Positions 6,351 through 14,245 of a DNA stretch of 37,596 bases are shown piece after piece (positions within the stretch are counted from its first letter, which is position 1; each line of letters begins with the position of its first letter). Origin of the DNA: Sporomusaceae bacterium (GTDB lineage Bacteria; Bacillota; Negativicutes; Acidaminococcales; JAJUGR01); contig JAJUGR010000024.1 in NCBI GenBank assembly GCA_029265905.1, forward strand, positions 1-37,596, given 5' to 3'. The position numbers and the translations under genes were made by a program. Below the pieces are notes generated by a model. That model ran no database searches and had not been told where the DNA came from. It saw nothing but the letters and a program-made list of their open reading frames with translations.

Positions 6351-7135
6351 CAGCCGTCCGCTCCTTCCAGCAGCGCCTGCTGCGCGTCATCGCGGATCAG
6401 ATTCCAGATCTCCTCCGCATAACGGTTGAAGGCAGGCAAGTTCTCCCCCTTGTCGCGGCTAAATTTCGGCAGTTCGATCGGAAGAATGCTGGCAATGCGG
6501 CCTGGCCGGCGGGAAAGCACGACCACCCGGTCGGCCAAGTATACGGCCTCTTGGATATTGTGCGTTACATACAGCGTGGTAACACGCGTTGCCTGCCAGA
6601 TGCGCAGCAGTTCTTCCTGCATCAGTGTCCTTGTCTGCGCATCGAGCGCCGAAAACGGCTCATCCATCAGCAGCAAATCCGGCTGGATGGACAGCGCGCG
6701 GGCGATTCCGGCTCGCTGCCGCATACCGCCTGACAACTGATGGGGATAGGCGTGCTCAAAGCCTTCCAGCCCGACCATTTTTATGTAGCGCGCCAGCCGC
6801 GCCTGTTTTTCCGGCTGCGCCACACCCAGTTCCTCCAACCCAAAAGCGATGTTGTCGGCCACCGTCCGCCAAGGAAAGAGGCCGACGTCTTGAAAAACTA
6901 CGCCAATCGCCGGGTCGCGCTCCTCAGGCAGGCCCTCGACAAACACATGTCCGCCGCTGGGCGAAAGCAGGCCGCCTACAATGTTGAGCAAAGTAGACTT
7001 GCCGCAGCCGGATGGTCCTACTAACACAACAAATTCATTTTCGCTGATCGTCAAGCTGATTTTGTCGAGCGCCAGCACCGCGCCTTGCTTGCTGTCCATA
7101 TAAGACTTGCTGACGCCGTCAATCAGAATCTGCAT
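6350..7135 (-). CDS. SsuB/TauB-type ABC transporter ATPase
   Basis: The 261-aa ATPase energises the transporter from the cytoplasmic face. It has Walker A Gly-Pro-Ser-Gly-Cys-Gly-Lys-Ser-Thr at 40-48, a Q-loop (Val-Phe-Gln-Asp), the signature Leu-Ser-Gly-Gly-Met-Arg-Gln-Arg, Walker B with Leu-Met-Asp-Glu-Pro, and a D-loop Ser-Ala-Leu-Asp. The arrangement is typical of NrtD/SsuB ATPases of about 260 aa. It lies 21 bp after the binding-protein gene in the same operon. Confidence 0.94.
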   Translation of the reverse strand: MQILIDGVSKSYMDSKQGAVLALDKISLTISENEFVVLVGPSGCGKSTLLNIVGGLLSPSGGHVFVEGLPEERDPAIGVVFQDVGLFPWRTVADNIAFGLEELGVAQPEKQARLARYIKMVGLEGFEHAYPHQLSGGMRQRAGIARALSIQPDLLLMDEPFSALDAQTRTLMQEELLRIWQATRVTTLYVTHNIQEAVYLADRVVVLSRRPGRIASILPIELPKFSRDKGENLPAFNRYAEEIWNLIRDDAQQALLEGADG

Positions 7136-7156
7136 GCTTTGCCCCCCATTATTGAC

Positions 7157-8197
7157 TTACTTTTTATCCAGCTCTTTGATTGCCTGGGTCAGCAGCGACG
7201 TGTCGGCAACCACCTTCGGATCAAGCGGCTTCTCGATTAGCTGATTCGTTGCATACCAGTTGATCTGTGTAGCAATATCCCGTTCCAACAACACGCCGTC
7301 GCGATCAATGTAGGGCAGGCCCTGCCTGATTTCCGCCACCGGCGCGCCTGTATATTTGGCAATGATGCCGACGACTTCTTCCGCCTCTTTGCCGTTTTTA
7401 CCGGCCAGCACAGCGTCATAATAATAGCGCGTCGACTTCACGTAGGCCTTCAGGAAGCGGACCGCCTTGTCTTTGTCTTTCATCATGTCCGGCGAGAAAA
7501 AGATACCGGAGGTCTGATATTCCATCACGTCACCAACGCTGGCCACAACCTTGCCGTAGCCGGCCGTCACGACGCGGGTCACGTTCGGTTCGTTTAAAAT
7601 CACGGCGTCAACCTGGCCGGACTCCAGCGCCGCCATCAACGCGCTGACCTTCGTGAGGGGGACGATTTCCACGTCGGCTAGCGAAAGGCCCTTGCTCTCC
7701 AGCAGGCGGCCCAACATATAGTGGAAGGTCGAGCCTTTTTGCGTAATGCCGACCCGTTTCCCCTTCAAGTCCTCGATCTTCGTTTTCCCCTCATCCCACA
7801 TTTTCTTCGTCACCATCAAGGCTGAGGAGGGGTAGCCTTTTTGCTCCCGCCCCTTGTCGGCCACGATGCTGATTTTCTGTCCGGCCGACGCCATGTTGAA
7901 CAGGCTGGCCGTTATGCCGGTCGCGCCGACGTCAACCTTGCCGGACGCTGTCGCCACCGCAATCGGATGGGCCGCATCAAACCACTGCGGTTCAAGCTCC
8001 AACCCCTGCTCTTTGAAGTAACCTTTTTCCATCCCGATAAACAACGGGGCCGAGCTGGTTAACTTCAGCACCGCCAGCGACACCTTTTTATTTTCCTGTT
8101 TTGCCCCCGGGGTCGATGAACCGCAGCCAGCCAGCAGCATCATCCCTGCCACCAGCATGCCTACCAGCGCCAACCATTTGCTTTTGCCTGTGTTCAT
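7157..8197 (-). CDS. ABC transporter substrate-binding lipoprotein (NMT1/SsuA-like)
   Basis: The 346-aa precursor has a lipoprotein signal peptide ending in Leu-Leu-Ala-Gly-Cys25, so the mature protein is anchored outside the cytoplasmic membrane. The body has the periplasmic-binding type II fold of the NMT1/SsuA group (early Phe-Ile-Gly-Met-Glu-Lys-Gly-Tyr-Phe motif, then Gly-Lys-Val-Asp-Val-Gly-Ala-Thr-Gly). Relatives bind sulfonates, taurine, nitrate, pyrimidine precursors or aromatic compounds. It begins 3 bp after pheA, its ribosome site lies inside the end of pheA, and it should share the phenylalanine T-box control. That makes an aromatic ligand plausible but unproven. Confidence 0.92.
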   Translation of the reverse strand: MNTGKSKWLALVGMLVAGMMLLAGCGSSTPGAKQENKKVSLAVLKLTSSAPLFIGMEKGYFKEQGLELEPQWFDAAHPIAVATASGKVDVGATGITASLFNMASAGQKISIVADKGREQKGYPSSALMVTKKMWDEGKTKIEDLKGKRVGITQKGSTFHYMLGRLLESKGLSLADVEIVPLTKVSALMAALESGQVDAVILNEPNVTRVVTAGYGKVVASVGDVMEYQTSGIFFSPDMMKDKDKAVRFLKAYVKSTRYYYDAVLAGKNGKEAEEVVGIIAKYTGAPVAEIRQGLPYIDRDGVLLERDIATQINWYATNQLIEKPLDPKVVADTSLLTQAIKELDKK

Positions 8198-8200
8198 AGC

Positions 8201-9058
8201 TTACGCGTCCTCCTTTGCTTGCTTAACCTTCGAGAGAACCGGATACGAACCGAACGACTTGCACCAACTCGACCGCGCCGCCGCCTCCTGCAATGCCGCC
8301 GCGACAACCGGATCGGCCGCCGATCCCATCAAATCGAAGTAGAACACATATCGTCCCAATCTTGTCCTGGCCGGACGCGATTCAATTTTCGACAGATTGA
8401 TGCCTCGCGAAGCGAAAACCTGCAGCAGCTCACATAAGCTTCCGGGCCTGTCCCAGTCCGTGTAGCAGACAATCGACGTCTTGCAGCAGGCTTGGTCAGC
8501 CACTACCGGCTCTCGGCCGATCGCCCAAAACCGGGTCCGGTTGTAAGACAAATCCTGCACGTCTGACGCCACAACCGCCAGGTCATACAGCACCCCCGCC
8601 TGCTCGCTGGCAATCGCGGCCACATCCGGCTGTTCAGCGGCCATCGCCGCCGCGGCCGCCGTGCTGTCAGCCGTACGGACAGCTGCTTCCGGAAATAGCC
8701 TGGCAATGGTTTTACGGCATTGCGCCAGCGCCTGCGGATGGGAAATAATCAGCTTTGGCGCATAAGCCTCGCCGGCTGCCCGGCGCTTCATGAAGAGGTG
8801 GTGATGGATCGGCAAATCGATTTCCGCCTGCACGTATAGCGAAACATCGTGCGTCAATACGTCCAATGTCACGTTCACCGAGCCCTCGAGTGAATTTTCC
8901 ACCGGCACCACGCAGACATCGAGCTTGCCCGCCGCCGTGTCGTTTAATAAGCGGTCAATGCCGGCGACTGGCCGGAGCACCACATCCGCCGATGAATACA
9001 GCGACCGCGCCGCCAATTCAGTATAGGTTCCTGCCGGTCCTAAGTAACCAACTAGCAT
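8201..9058 (-). CDS. pheA: Prephenate dehydratase
   Basis: This monofunctional enzyme converts prephenate to phenylpyruvate, the committed step of phenylalanine synthesis. The 285-aa protein has the bilobed dehydratase domain (about 1-180), with the catalytic Thr175-Arg-Phe motif in Asn-Arg-Thr-Arg-Phe-Trp. A C-terminal ACT domain (about 193-272) with Glu-Ser-Arg-Pro at 226-229 should bind phenylalanine for feedback inhibition. There is no chorismate mutase domain. ATG 9058 follows AGGGGGA. It is the first gene after a T-box leader whose specifier reads UUC, which fits phenylalanine control. Confidence 0.96.
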   Translation of the reverse strand: MLVGYLGPAGTYTELAARSLYSSADVVLRPVAGIDRLLNDTAAGKLDVCVVPVENSLEGSVNVTLDVLTHDVSLYVQAEIDLPIHHHLFMKRRAAGEAYAPKLIISHPQALAQCRKTIARLFPEAAVRTADSTAAAAAMAAEQPDVAAIASEQAGVLYDLAVVASDVQDLSYNRTRFWAIGREPVVADQACCKTSIVCYTDWDRPGSLCELLQVFASRGINLSKIESRPARTRLGRYVFYFDLMGSAADPVVAAALQEAAARSSWCKSFGSYPVLSKVKQAKEDA

Positions 9059-9075
9059 CTGACGCTTCCCCCTAC

Positions 9076-9106
9076 AAAAAAATTAACCCGTCCTAAAAAG
9101 GACGGG
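9076..9106 (-). terminator. T-box regulated terminator before pheA
   Basis: On the minus strand CCCGTCC and GGACGGG (9087-9093 and 9100-9106) form a stem followed by TTAA and a run of seven T residues. It lies directly downstream of the T-box sequence and should form when tRNA-Phe is charged. Confidence 0.9.
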
Positions 9107-9358
9107 TATGAACCGCGGTACCACCTTCGTTATTCGCCAGCAGGCGAATCGCTCGCAAGATACGGGCTGACGCCGATATCCGTCTCGCTTTAACGGTCGA
9201 GCCACCGTTGCCACCTACTATTCACAAGGAAATTCAGCGCAACACTCCAAGGCGAACTTCATACATTTTGGCCGTACCGGGCTTCCAGCTCCCCCGGCTC
9301 TCTAAAACGGCCTGCCATGACTACTTTGCCTCTTCATCGCTTATGACAGTATTTTCTT
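9076..9358 (-). promoter_or_regulatory. T-box leader, phenylalanine-type (UUC specifier)
   Basis: The leader holds the conserved T-box AAGGTGGTACCGCGG (9113-9127, minus strand), whose UGGN bulge pairs with the free ACCA end of uncharged tRNA. Upstream is a typical stem I: GCGATGAAGAGG, the GGCCGTTTTAGAGAGCC block and GCCTTGGAGTG. A UUC triplet (9254-9256) lies just 5' of GCCTTGGAG, the specifier position, and UUC is a Phe codon. A competing terminator follows (9076-9106). Uncharged tRNA-Phe should therefore switch on pheA and the three transporter genes. This leader fills the gap between sbcC and pheA. Confidence 0.95.
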
Positions 9359-9365
9359 GAAACAA

Positions 9366-9394
9366 ATGATAGCATATTATCGCACGGCACGCAA
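9366..9394 (-). promoter_or_regulatory. Promoter of the pheA T-box operon
   Basis: On the minus strand TTGCGT (9389-9394) and TATCAT (9366-9371) are 17 bp apart and would start transcription near 9359, just upstream of T-box stem I. The -35 is only a partial match. Confidence 0.6.
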
Positions 9395-9433
9395 CAGTTT
9401 GTAATAAAATTTGTACCGCACGTCCGTTCATCG

Positions 9434-12400
9434 CTATTTGATGCAAAAGCTCGCCTTGCTGCCGGAACGAGCGCTTTCCACCAGCAGCCAGGCGTCGATT
9501 GTCTCCTTTAGTTCCGGCACGTGGGAAATGATGCCCACCAGGCGGCCGTTGCGCTGCAATTCCACCAGACACCGTATGGCGCCGTCGAGCGACTCAGGGT
9601 CAAGCGTGCCGAAGCCTTCGTCGATGAACATGGTGTCCAGGCTCACGCCGCCGGCATGCGCCTGCACGACGTCCGCCAGGCCGAGTGCCAGCGCCAGGCT
9701 GGCCTTGAAGCTCTCTCCGCCGGACAGCGTTTTAACCGGACGCTCGCGGCCCGTATAGTTGTCCAGAACATCAATATCGAGGCCGCTCTGCCCCGCTCCC
9801 TTGTTCTGTTCCAGGCGGCGGTGCATCTCATAGCGGCCATTCGTCATCTGGCGCAGCCGGCCATTGGCGGCCCGCAGCACTTCCTCAAAATAAGCCGCCA
9901 GCACATACCGTTCAAACGAGATTTTGCGTACATTCGCCCCCATCCCGCGGGAGACTTTGGCCAAATCCGCCACAAGCGCATAGTCTGCCAGGCACTGCGC
10001 CACTGCGCTTTTGTGCGCGACAACCTTATCCAGGCAGTCGGCCACCATTTCCATCTGGTAGGTGAGCCGTCCTGATTCGGCCAAGGCCGATTTCTCCGCC
10101 GCTTGCAGGTCGGCGAGTTTGGCCGCCAGCGCTTCGTAGTCTTGCCACACAGCACCGGCCGACTTTTTGCGGCACTCCTCAAGCAGTGCCGTCTGGCGCT
10201 GCCAGTCGGCATCAAACTGCTGAACAGCCAGTCTCATTTCATCGATAGCCGGCACCAAAGCACTGGCTTCTTTATAGGCCTTCAGGTCGGCAAAGCCTTT
10301 TTGGCGGCAGGAGGCGGAAAACCGCTCCAGCGCCGCCTGGATCTGCCGCTCCAAATCAGCTATTCCGCCGGTTAAGCCGTCGACTACCGCGGTTAAACGG
10401 ACGACTTCCGTTTGCGCCTTAACGGCTTGCTGCTGAGCGTTCGCTAAAGCCTGTTGTTCGTCAGCAAGCCGCTGGGCCTGCGCGCGGATCAGGTCAGCCA
10501 GAGCCGACGCAGACCGCGTCCCGTCTGGCAGCTGACCCGCCAGTTCTGCCAGCTGCCGCTTTTTCTCCGGCAGCAAAACAGCCAATTGCATCACCGCGTC
10601 TTGCGCCGCTTTCAAAGCTTGTTCCAGCGCTGCTTTTTGCGCGGCCAGCGAAGCAAGGCGCTTTTCTGCCTGTTCGCAGGCGGATAGCTGGCGTTGGTCA
10701 GCTTGATCTTGTTTAACCAGTTCGGCCAACCGCTGTTTGGCGGCGGCCGCCGTTTCCGGCACCGGCGACAGCTTTTCACCGGCGTCGGCCAACTCGGCGC
10801 TCAGTCGCGCACCTTGCGCCTTTGCCGCCTGCAACGCAGCCTGCACTGCCGCCTGTCCGCTCACAGCCTGCGTTTCCTGCTCTCGCAGCGATTGCACCTG
10901 CTTTTCCTGCGCCGCTACCATCGTCTCATCCACCGTCTCGCCTGGCAGCGCAGCTGCCGGCGCAGGATGCTCCTTGGCGCCACAAACCGGGCAAGGCACG
11001 CCGGCCTCCAGTTTGTTGGCCAGCATGGCGGCCGCTTCAGCATAGTAGGCTTCTCGCAGCGCCAACAGCTGATTTTCCGCTCGCTCCCGCCGCTCCTTTG
11101 CCCGCAACGCCTGCTGGTCCGCCGCCGCCATTTGCTGGCCCAGGCCAGCCGTCTGAAGCTTTACGGCCTCGGCTTCCTCCAGCTTAGTGATATAGGTTTG
11201 CAGCCGCTCCTTGTCATACGCGCTGGCTTGCAGCCGCTGCTGCACAAGCGTTTTTTCCTTGGCCTGATGCTCTAAAGCCTGGTAATCGACCACAAGCTTG
11301 GCCAGCTCCGCTTCCCGCACTTCGGCCTGCTGCCGGCTTTTGGCCAGGGCTGCCGTTTGTTCGGCCACTTCTTGCTGCAGCCTTTCGCATTCAGCAATGC
11401 GCGGCTGCAAGGCTTCCAGGCGTGCGATTTCCCGTCGTGACGCCTCCCGCTCCGGCTCTTTTGCTTCCAGAGCGGCCAACGCTTGCGCGGCGGTCAGCAG
11501 CACCGCGTTCGCCGTCGCTTTGTCTTGCTCGGCCGCTTGCCGCGCTAGCAGCTTGGCGTTCAGTTCCTGGCGCAGGCTGACACCCTCTGCCTTTTGCGGC
11601 TCTAATGACTGCGCCGCTTCCGCGCGTTCAAGCAGCCTTTTTTGTGTCTCCATGGCGTCTTGTTTTTCTGCCAACGCCGCCATAGCGGTTTGGGCCTGCT
11701 GCAGGGCGGCCAATGCTTCATTTCCCGCTTTCGCCTTGTCACAAAGCGTCTGCTGCGCGCCGATCGCCTGCTGCGCCGCTCGCACGACCTCGGCTTGCCG
11801 CGCCAAAGCGAGCCGCATTTCTTCCTGCCAGGTCATCGCCAGTTGAATGCGGGCCTCCGTCCCAGCCGGCCGCTCCGCCGCTTCCAGCACATCAAGCAGC
11901 TGCACTTCCATCTGATCCTGGCGCGCCGCTTCATCCCGGACGACATCGGCCAATTCCTTTTCCCGCTGCTGCAGTTCGGCTTGCAGAGCGGCGCACAATT
12001 CCGTGCCGAACAGCTTCTGCAGGATCGCCTCGCGTTCCTTGCTGTCCGCCACCAGCAGCTCCCGGAACTCGCCTTGCGGGATCATCATGATTTGGCGGAA
12101 CTGCTCGTATTTGAGCCCCAAAAGCGACGCAATCCGTTCGTTCACTTCCCGGATGCCGACCAGCGGCAGCCTGTCCGGCTCGTCCAAAAAGTATAGGCTC
12201 GCTTCCGCCCCCTGCTCCGCCAGCCCGGTTCCGCGCAATTTCGGCCGCAGTTGCTTGGGCGCGCGCCTGACCTGGTATTGGCGTCCGTTTAAGGAAAAAT
12301 CAAAAACAACTTCGGTCGGCAGCTCCGGCGGGGCGAAGTCGCTGCGCAGCGCCTCACCGTCGCGTTCCTTGCCGCTGCTTTCACCGTAAAGCGCGTAAGC

Positions 12401-12544
12401 GATGGCGTCAAACAGCGTGGTCTTGCCAGCCCCGGTCGGCCCGGTGATCAAAAACAGCGTCCGCCCCGCCAGCGCCGAAAAATCAATCGTCTGTTGCTCC
12501 ACATAAGGGCCGAAAGCGGTCATCCGCAAACATAAAGGACGCAT
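9434..12544 (-). CDS. sbcC: Nuclease SbcCD subunit C
   Basis: SbcC is the ABC-type ATPase of the SbcCD (Rad50/Mre11-like) complex, which opens hairpins and trims DNA ends. The 1036-aa protein has an N-terminal Walker A, Gly-Pro-Thr-Gly-Ala-Gly-Lys-Thr at 35-42. Long Ala/Gln/Glu-rich coiled coils (about 180-500 and 540-870) flank the zinc hook Cys518-Pro-Val-Cys521. The C-terminal ATPase half has Leu-Ser-Gly-Gly-Glu-Ser and a Walker B Phe-Ile-Asp-Glu-Gly-Phe-Gly. GGGAGG precedes ATG 12544, 3 bp after sbcD. No terminator is visible downstream before the pheA T-box promoter. Confidence 0.97.
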   Translation of the reverse strand: MRPLCLRMTAFGPYVEQQTIDFSALAGRTLFLITGPTGAGKTTLFDAIAYALYGESSGKERDGEALRSDFAPPELPTEVVFDFSLNGRQYQVRRAPKQLRPKLRGTGLAEQGAEASLYFLDEPDRLPLVGIREVNERIASLLGLKYEQFRQIMMIPQGEFRELLVADSKEREAILQKLFGTELCAALQAELQQREKELADVVRDEAARQDQMEVQLLDVLEAAERPAGTEARIQLAMTWQEEMRLALARQAEVVRAAQQAIGAQQTLCDKAKAGNEALAALQQAQTAMAALAEKQDAMETQKRLLERAEAAQSLEPQKAEGVSLRQELNAKLLARQAAEQDKATANAVLLTAAQALAALEAKEPEREASRREIARLEALQPRIAECERLQQEVAEQTAALAKSRQQAEVREAELAKLVVDYQALEHQAKEKTLVQQRLQASAYDKERLQTYITKLEEAEAVKLQTAGLGQQMAAADQQALRAKERRERAENQLLALREAYYAEAAAMLANKLEAGVPCPVCGAKEHPAPAAALPGETVDETMVAAQEKQVQSLREQETQAVSGQAAVQAALQAAKAQGARLSAELADAGEKLSPVPETAAAAKQRLAELVKQDQADQRQLSACEQAEKRLASLAAQKAALEQALKAAQDAVMQLAVLLPEKKRQLAELAGQLPDGTRSASALADLIRAQAQRLADEQQALANAQQQAVKAQTEVVRLTAVVDGLTGGIADLERQIQAALERFSASCRQKGFADLKAYKEASALVPAIDEMRLAVQQFDADWQRQTALLEECRKKSAGAVWQDYEALAAKLADLQAAEKSALAESGRLTYQMEMVADCLDKVVAHKSAVAQCLADYALVADLAKVSRGMGANVRKISFERYVLAAYFEEVLRAANGRLRQMTNGRYEMHRRLEQNKGAGQSGLDIDVLDNYTGRERPVKTLSGGESFKASLALALGLADVVQAHAGGVSLDTMFIDEGFGTLDPESLDGAIRCLVELQRNGRLVGIISHVPELKETIDAWLLVESARSGSKASFCIK

Positions 12545-12547
12545 TCG

Positions 12548-13705
12548 TCAGGCCTCCCTTTCCGCATGCAGCAGTTTCTCCAGCGCTTTTTCCACCACCG
12601 CTTGTCGCTCGGCGGAAAAAGCCGCGCCGGTCATTTCCTCGTAAAAGCCCTTGAACAGCGTCTCCAGCGAGGCGTTTTTCACTTCGCCCAGGGAGACCTG
12701 GCTGTACAGGGGCTGCAAGTCGCGCGGCAGGCGCTCGACTGCCATCACATTCGGATAAACGCTGCGCAGCTGCCCGATCGGATCAAGTATTTCACCGTCG
12801 TCCGTCAGCAGCACCGTCAGGTAGTCGTCTTTATTCGTATCGCCATAGGCGGCCGGGTCAAGCAATTCCTTAAGCGCGCCTTGGATACGGCGCATGTCGC
12901 GCAGCGGAGCAAGTTGCTCGCGGCGAACCGCTGCGACGCCCGCTCCATCCAGCTCGACAACGGCAACCGACTTGGCCTGCCGCACTTCGGAAAAGGAGTA
13001 TTTGAGCAGCGAACCGGCGTAATGAATGCGCTCTGTAACCCGTTGCGGGCCGTGCAAGTGTCCCAGCGCCACATAATGAAAACCGGCCAGCGCCGCGGCG
13101 CTGACAACGTCGGAGCCGCCAATCGACAGCGGTTTTTCCGATTCGGAGGTTTCCAGCGGCTCCCCGCCCTGGAAATAGCCATGCGTGACCAGGACGCGCC
13201 GTTCGCCGGGCGACGGCGGCGGCAGCGTCCCGATCAGCGCCCGCACAGCATCTTCATGGGTTTTTATCGCTTCATCCCCCAACAAAGTGCGCACTTCCGA
13301 CGGATGCGCATACGGCAGCAAATAGCAGGAAACAGGCCCTGCCTCATCGGCCAGCTCGACGGGGGTCAGCGGCAGATGCACGCGCCCAGCCACATGCAGT
13401 TGCCGCCCGCACAAGAGCCGGCGGCCAAAGTCAATCCGGTCCGGCCCGTCATGGTTGCCCGCCACGGCCAACACCGGCACTTGCAGGTCATTAACCAGGG
13501 TTGTCAAAACCCGGTCCATCAATTCCACCGCTTCGGCCGGCGGCACGGCCCGGTCATACAGATCGCCGGCCAGCAAAACTGCGTCGGGACGTTCCCGCTT
13601 CACCAAGGCAACAAACTGCGCCAATATATATTCCTGATCCGCCAGCATCGACACCTGGTTGACCAGTTTTCCCAAGTGCCAGTCTCCGGTATGGATGAAT
13701 TTCAT
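12548..13705 (-). CDS. sbcD: Nuclease SbcCD subunit D
   Basis: SbcD is the Mre11-like Mn-dependent nuclease subunit. The 385-aa protein has calcineurin-type phosphoesterase motifs in order: Asp8-Trp-His10, Gly-Asp-Leu-Tyr-Asp-Arg, Gly-Asn-His-Asp, Thr-His-Gly and Leu-Gly-His-Leu-His. A C-terminal capping and SbcC-binding region follows. The frame runs upstream to 13804, but Met-Lys-Phe-Ile-His-Thr-Gly-Asp is the family N-terminus and AAAGGGG precedes ATG 13705, so I use that start. It lies between the DUF1232 gene (26 bp) and sbcC (3 bp). Confidence 0.96.
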   Translation of the reverse strand: MKFIHTGDWHLGKLVNQVSMLADQEYILAQFVALVKRERPDAVLLAGDLYDRAVPPAEAVELMDRVLTTLVNDLQVPVLAVAGNHDGPDRIDFGRRLLCGRQLHVAGRVHLPLTPVELADEAGPVSCYLLPYAHPSEVRTLLGDEAIKTHEDAVRALIGTLPPPSPGERRVLVTHGYFQGGEPLETSESEKPLSIGGSDVVSAAALAGFHYVALGHLHGPQRVTERIHYAGSLLKYSFSEVRQAKSVAVVELDGAGVAAVRREQLAPLRDMRRIQGALKELLDPAAYGDTNKDDYLTVLLTDDGEILDPIGQLRSVYPNVMAVERLPRDLQPLYSQVSLGEVKNASLETLFKGFYEEMTGAAFSAERQAVVEKALEKLLHAEREA

Positions 13706-13731
13706 CTTCACAGCCCCTTTCGCCCGGCCCG

Positions 13732-14124
13732 TTACTGCAGCCAAGTCCAAATTTTGTAGAGAAGCAAGAGCCAGATCAGCACAATGACGATCGCGCACCC
13801 CCACAAGCGTGGTTTAATTTTCTGCTTGTAGTGCCGCGCCTGTTCACGGCAGGCCGACAGGACGGGGGACGGGGTCAGCTTCAGCACCAGAGAAATCGCC
13901 AGCGGCAAGAGGACCAACTCGTCCAAATACCCTAGTAGCGGCACAAAATCCGGAATCAGGTCAATCGGGCTCAGCGCATAGCCAACAACAGACGCCGTCA
14001 GCGCCTTGACCACCAACGGCGTCTGCCGGTGCCGCATCACAAAATACAGCACCATTATTTCGCTTTTCAGCGCTTTGACCACAAAACGCAATTTGGGCAA
14101 GATCGAAAAGCCGAGCAGGTTCAT
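13732..14124 (-). CDS. DUF1232 (YkvA-like) small membrane protein
   Basis: The 130-aa protein has a central conserved region, Tyr-Ala-Leu-Ser-Pro-Ile-Asp-Leu-Ile-Pro-Asp-Phe (about 50-61), the hallmark of DUF1232. A hydrophobic stretch flanks it (about 65-82), and there is a C-terminal membrane helix (about 108-127). AGGAGA precedes ATG 14124; a GTG one codon earlier is also in frame. It is the first gene of the sbcDC transcript. The family's function is not established and the link to DNA repair may be only positional. Confidence 0.85.
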   Translation of the reverse strand: MNLLGFSILPKLRFVVKALKSEIMVLYFVMRHRQTPLVVKALTASVVGYALSPIDLIPDFVPLLGYLDELVLLPLAISLVLKLTPSPVLSACREQARHYKQKIKPRLWGCAIVIVLIWLLLLYKIWTWLQ

Positions 14125-14159
14125 CACATCTCCTCATCATTGATTTTCCCGTCATCTGT

Positions 14160-14168
14160 ATCATACCA
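14160..14168 (-). promoter_or_regulatory. Extended -10 promoter of the DUF1232-sbcDC operon
   Basis: On the minus strand TG-G-TATGAT (14160-14168) is an extended -10 about 36 bp before ATG 14124. There is no clear -35. It is the only promoter-like element between the gatB terminator and this operon. Confidence 0.5.
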
Positions 14169-14197
14169 TATCCGGCGGCCAGCCGTCCGCCAGCAAA

Positions 14198-14227
14198 CGA
14201 AAAGATGGCCCTGCGGCCATCTTTTCG
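14198..14227 (-). terminator. Terminator of the gatCAB transcript
   Basis: A 13-bp perfect stem (14198-14210 and 14215-14227) with loop CTGC has A4 and T4 tracts at its ends, 18 bp past the gatB stop. The symmetric ends could act in both directions, but only the minus strand has a gene running into it. Confidence 0.85.
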
Positions 14228-14245
14228 CACAACGCATTGCTGCGT

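Noticed and set aside
9434-9758. Small plus-strand gene over the 3' end of sbcC
   Set aside because: It lies fully inside sbcC, with no ribosome site and no recognisable domain.
10694-11275. Plus-strand frames over the sbcC coiled coil
   Set aside because: They are Leu/Arg/Gln-rich shadows produced by the Ala/Gln/Glu-rich coiled coil on the other strand.
12566-13759. 397-aa plus-strand open frame over sbcD
   Set aside because: It is the antisense of sbcD, low in recognisable motifs and very Arg/Gln/His-rich, with no ribosome site.
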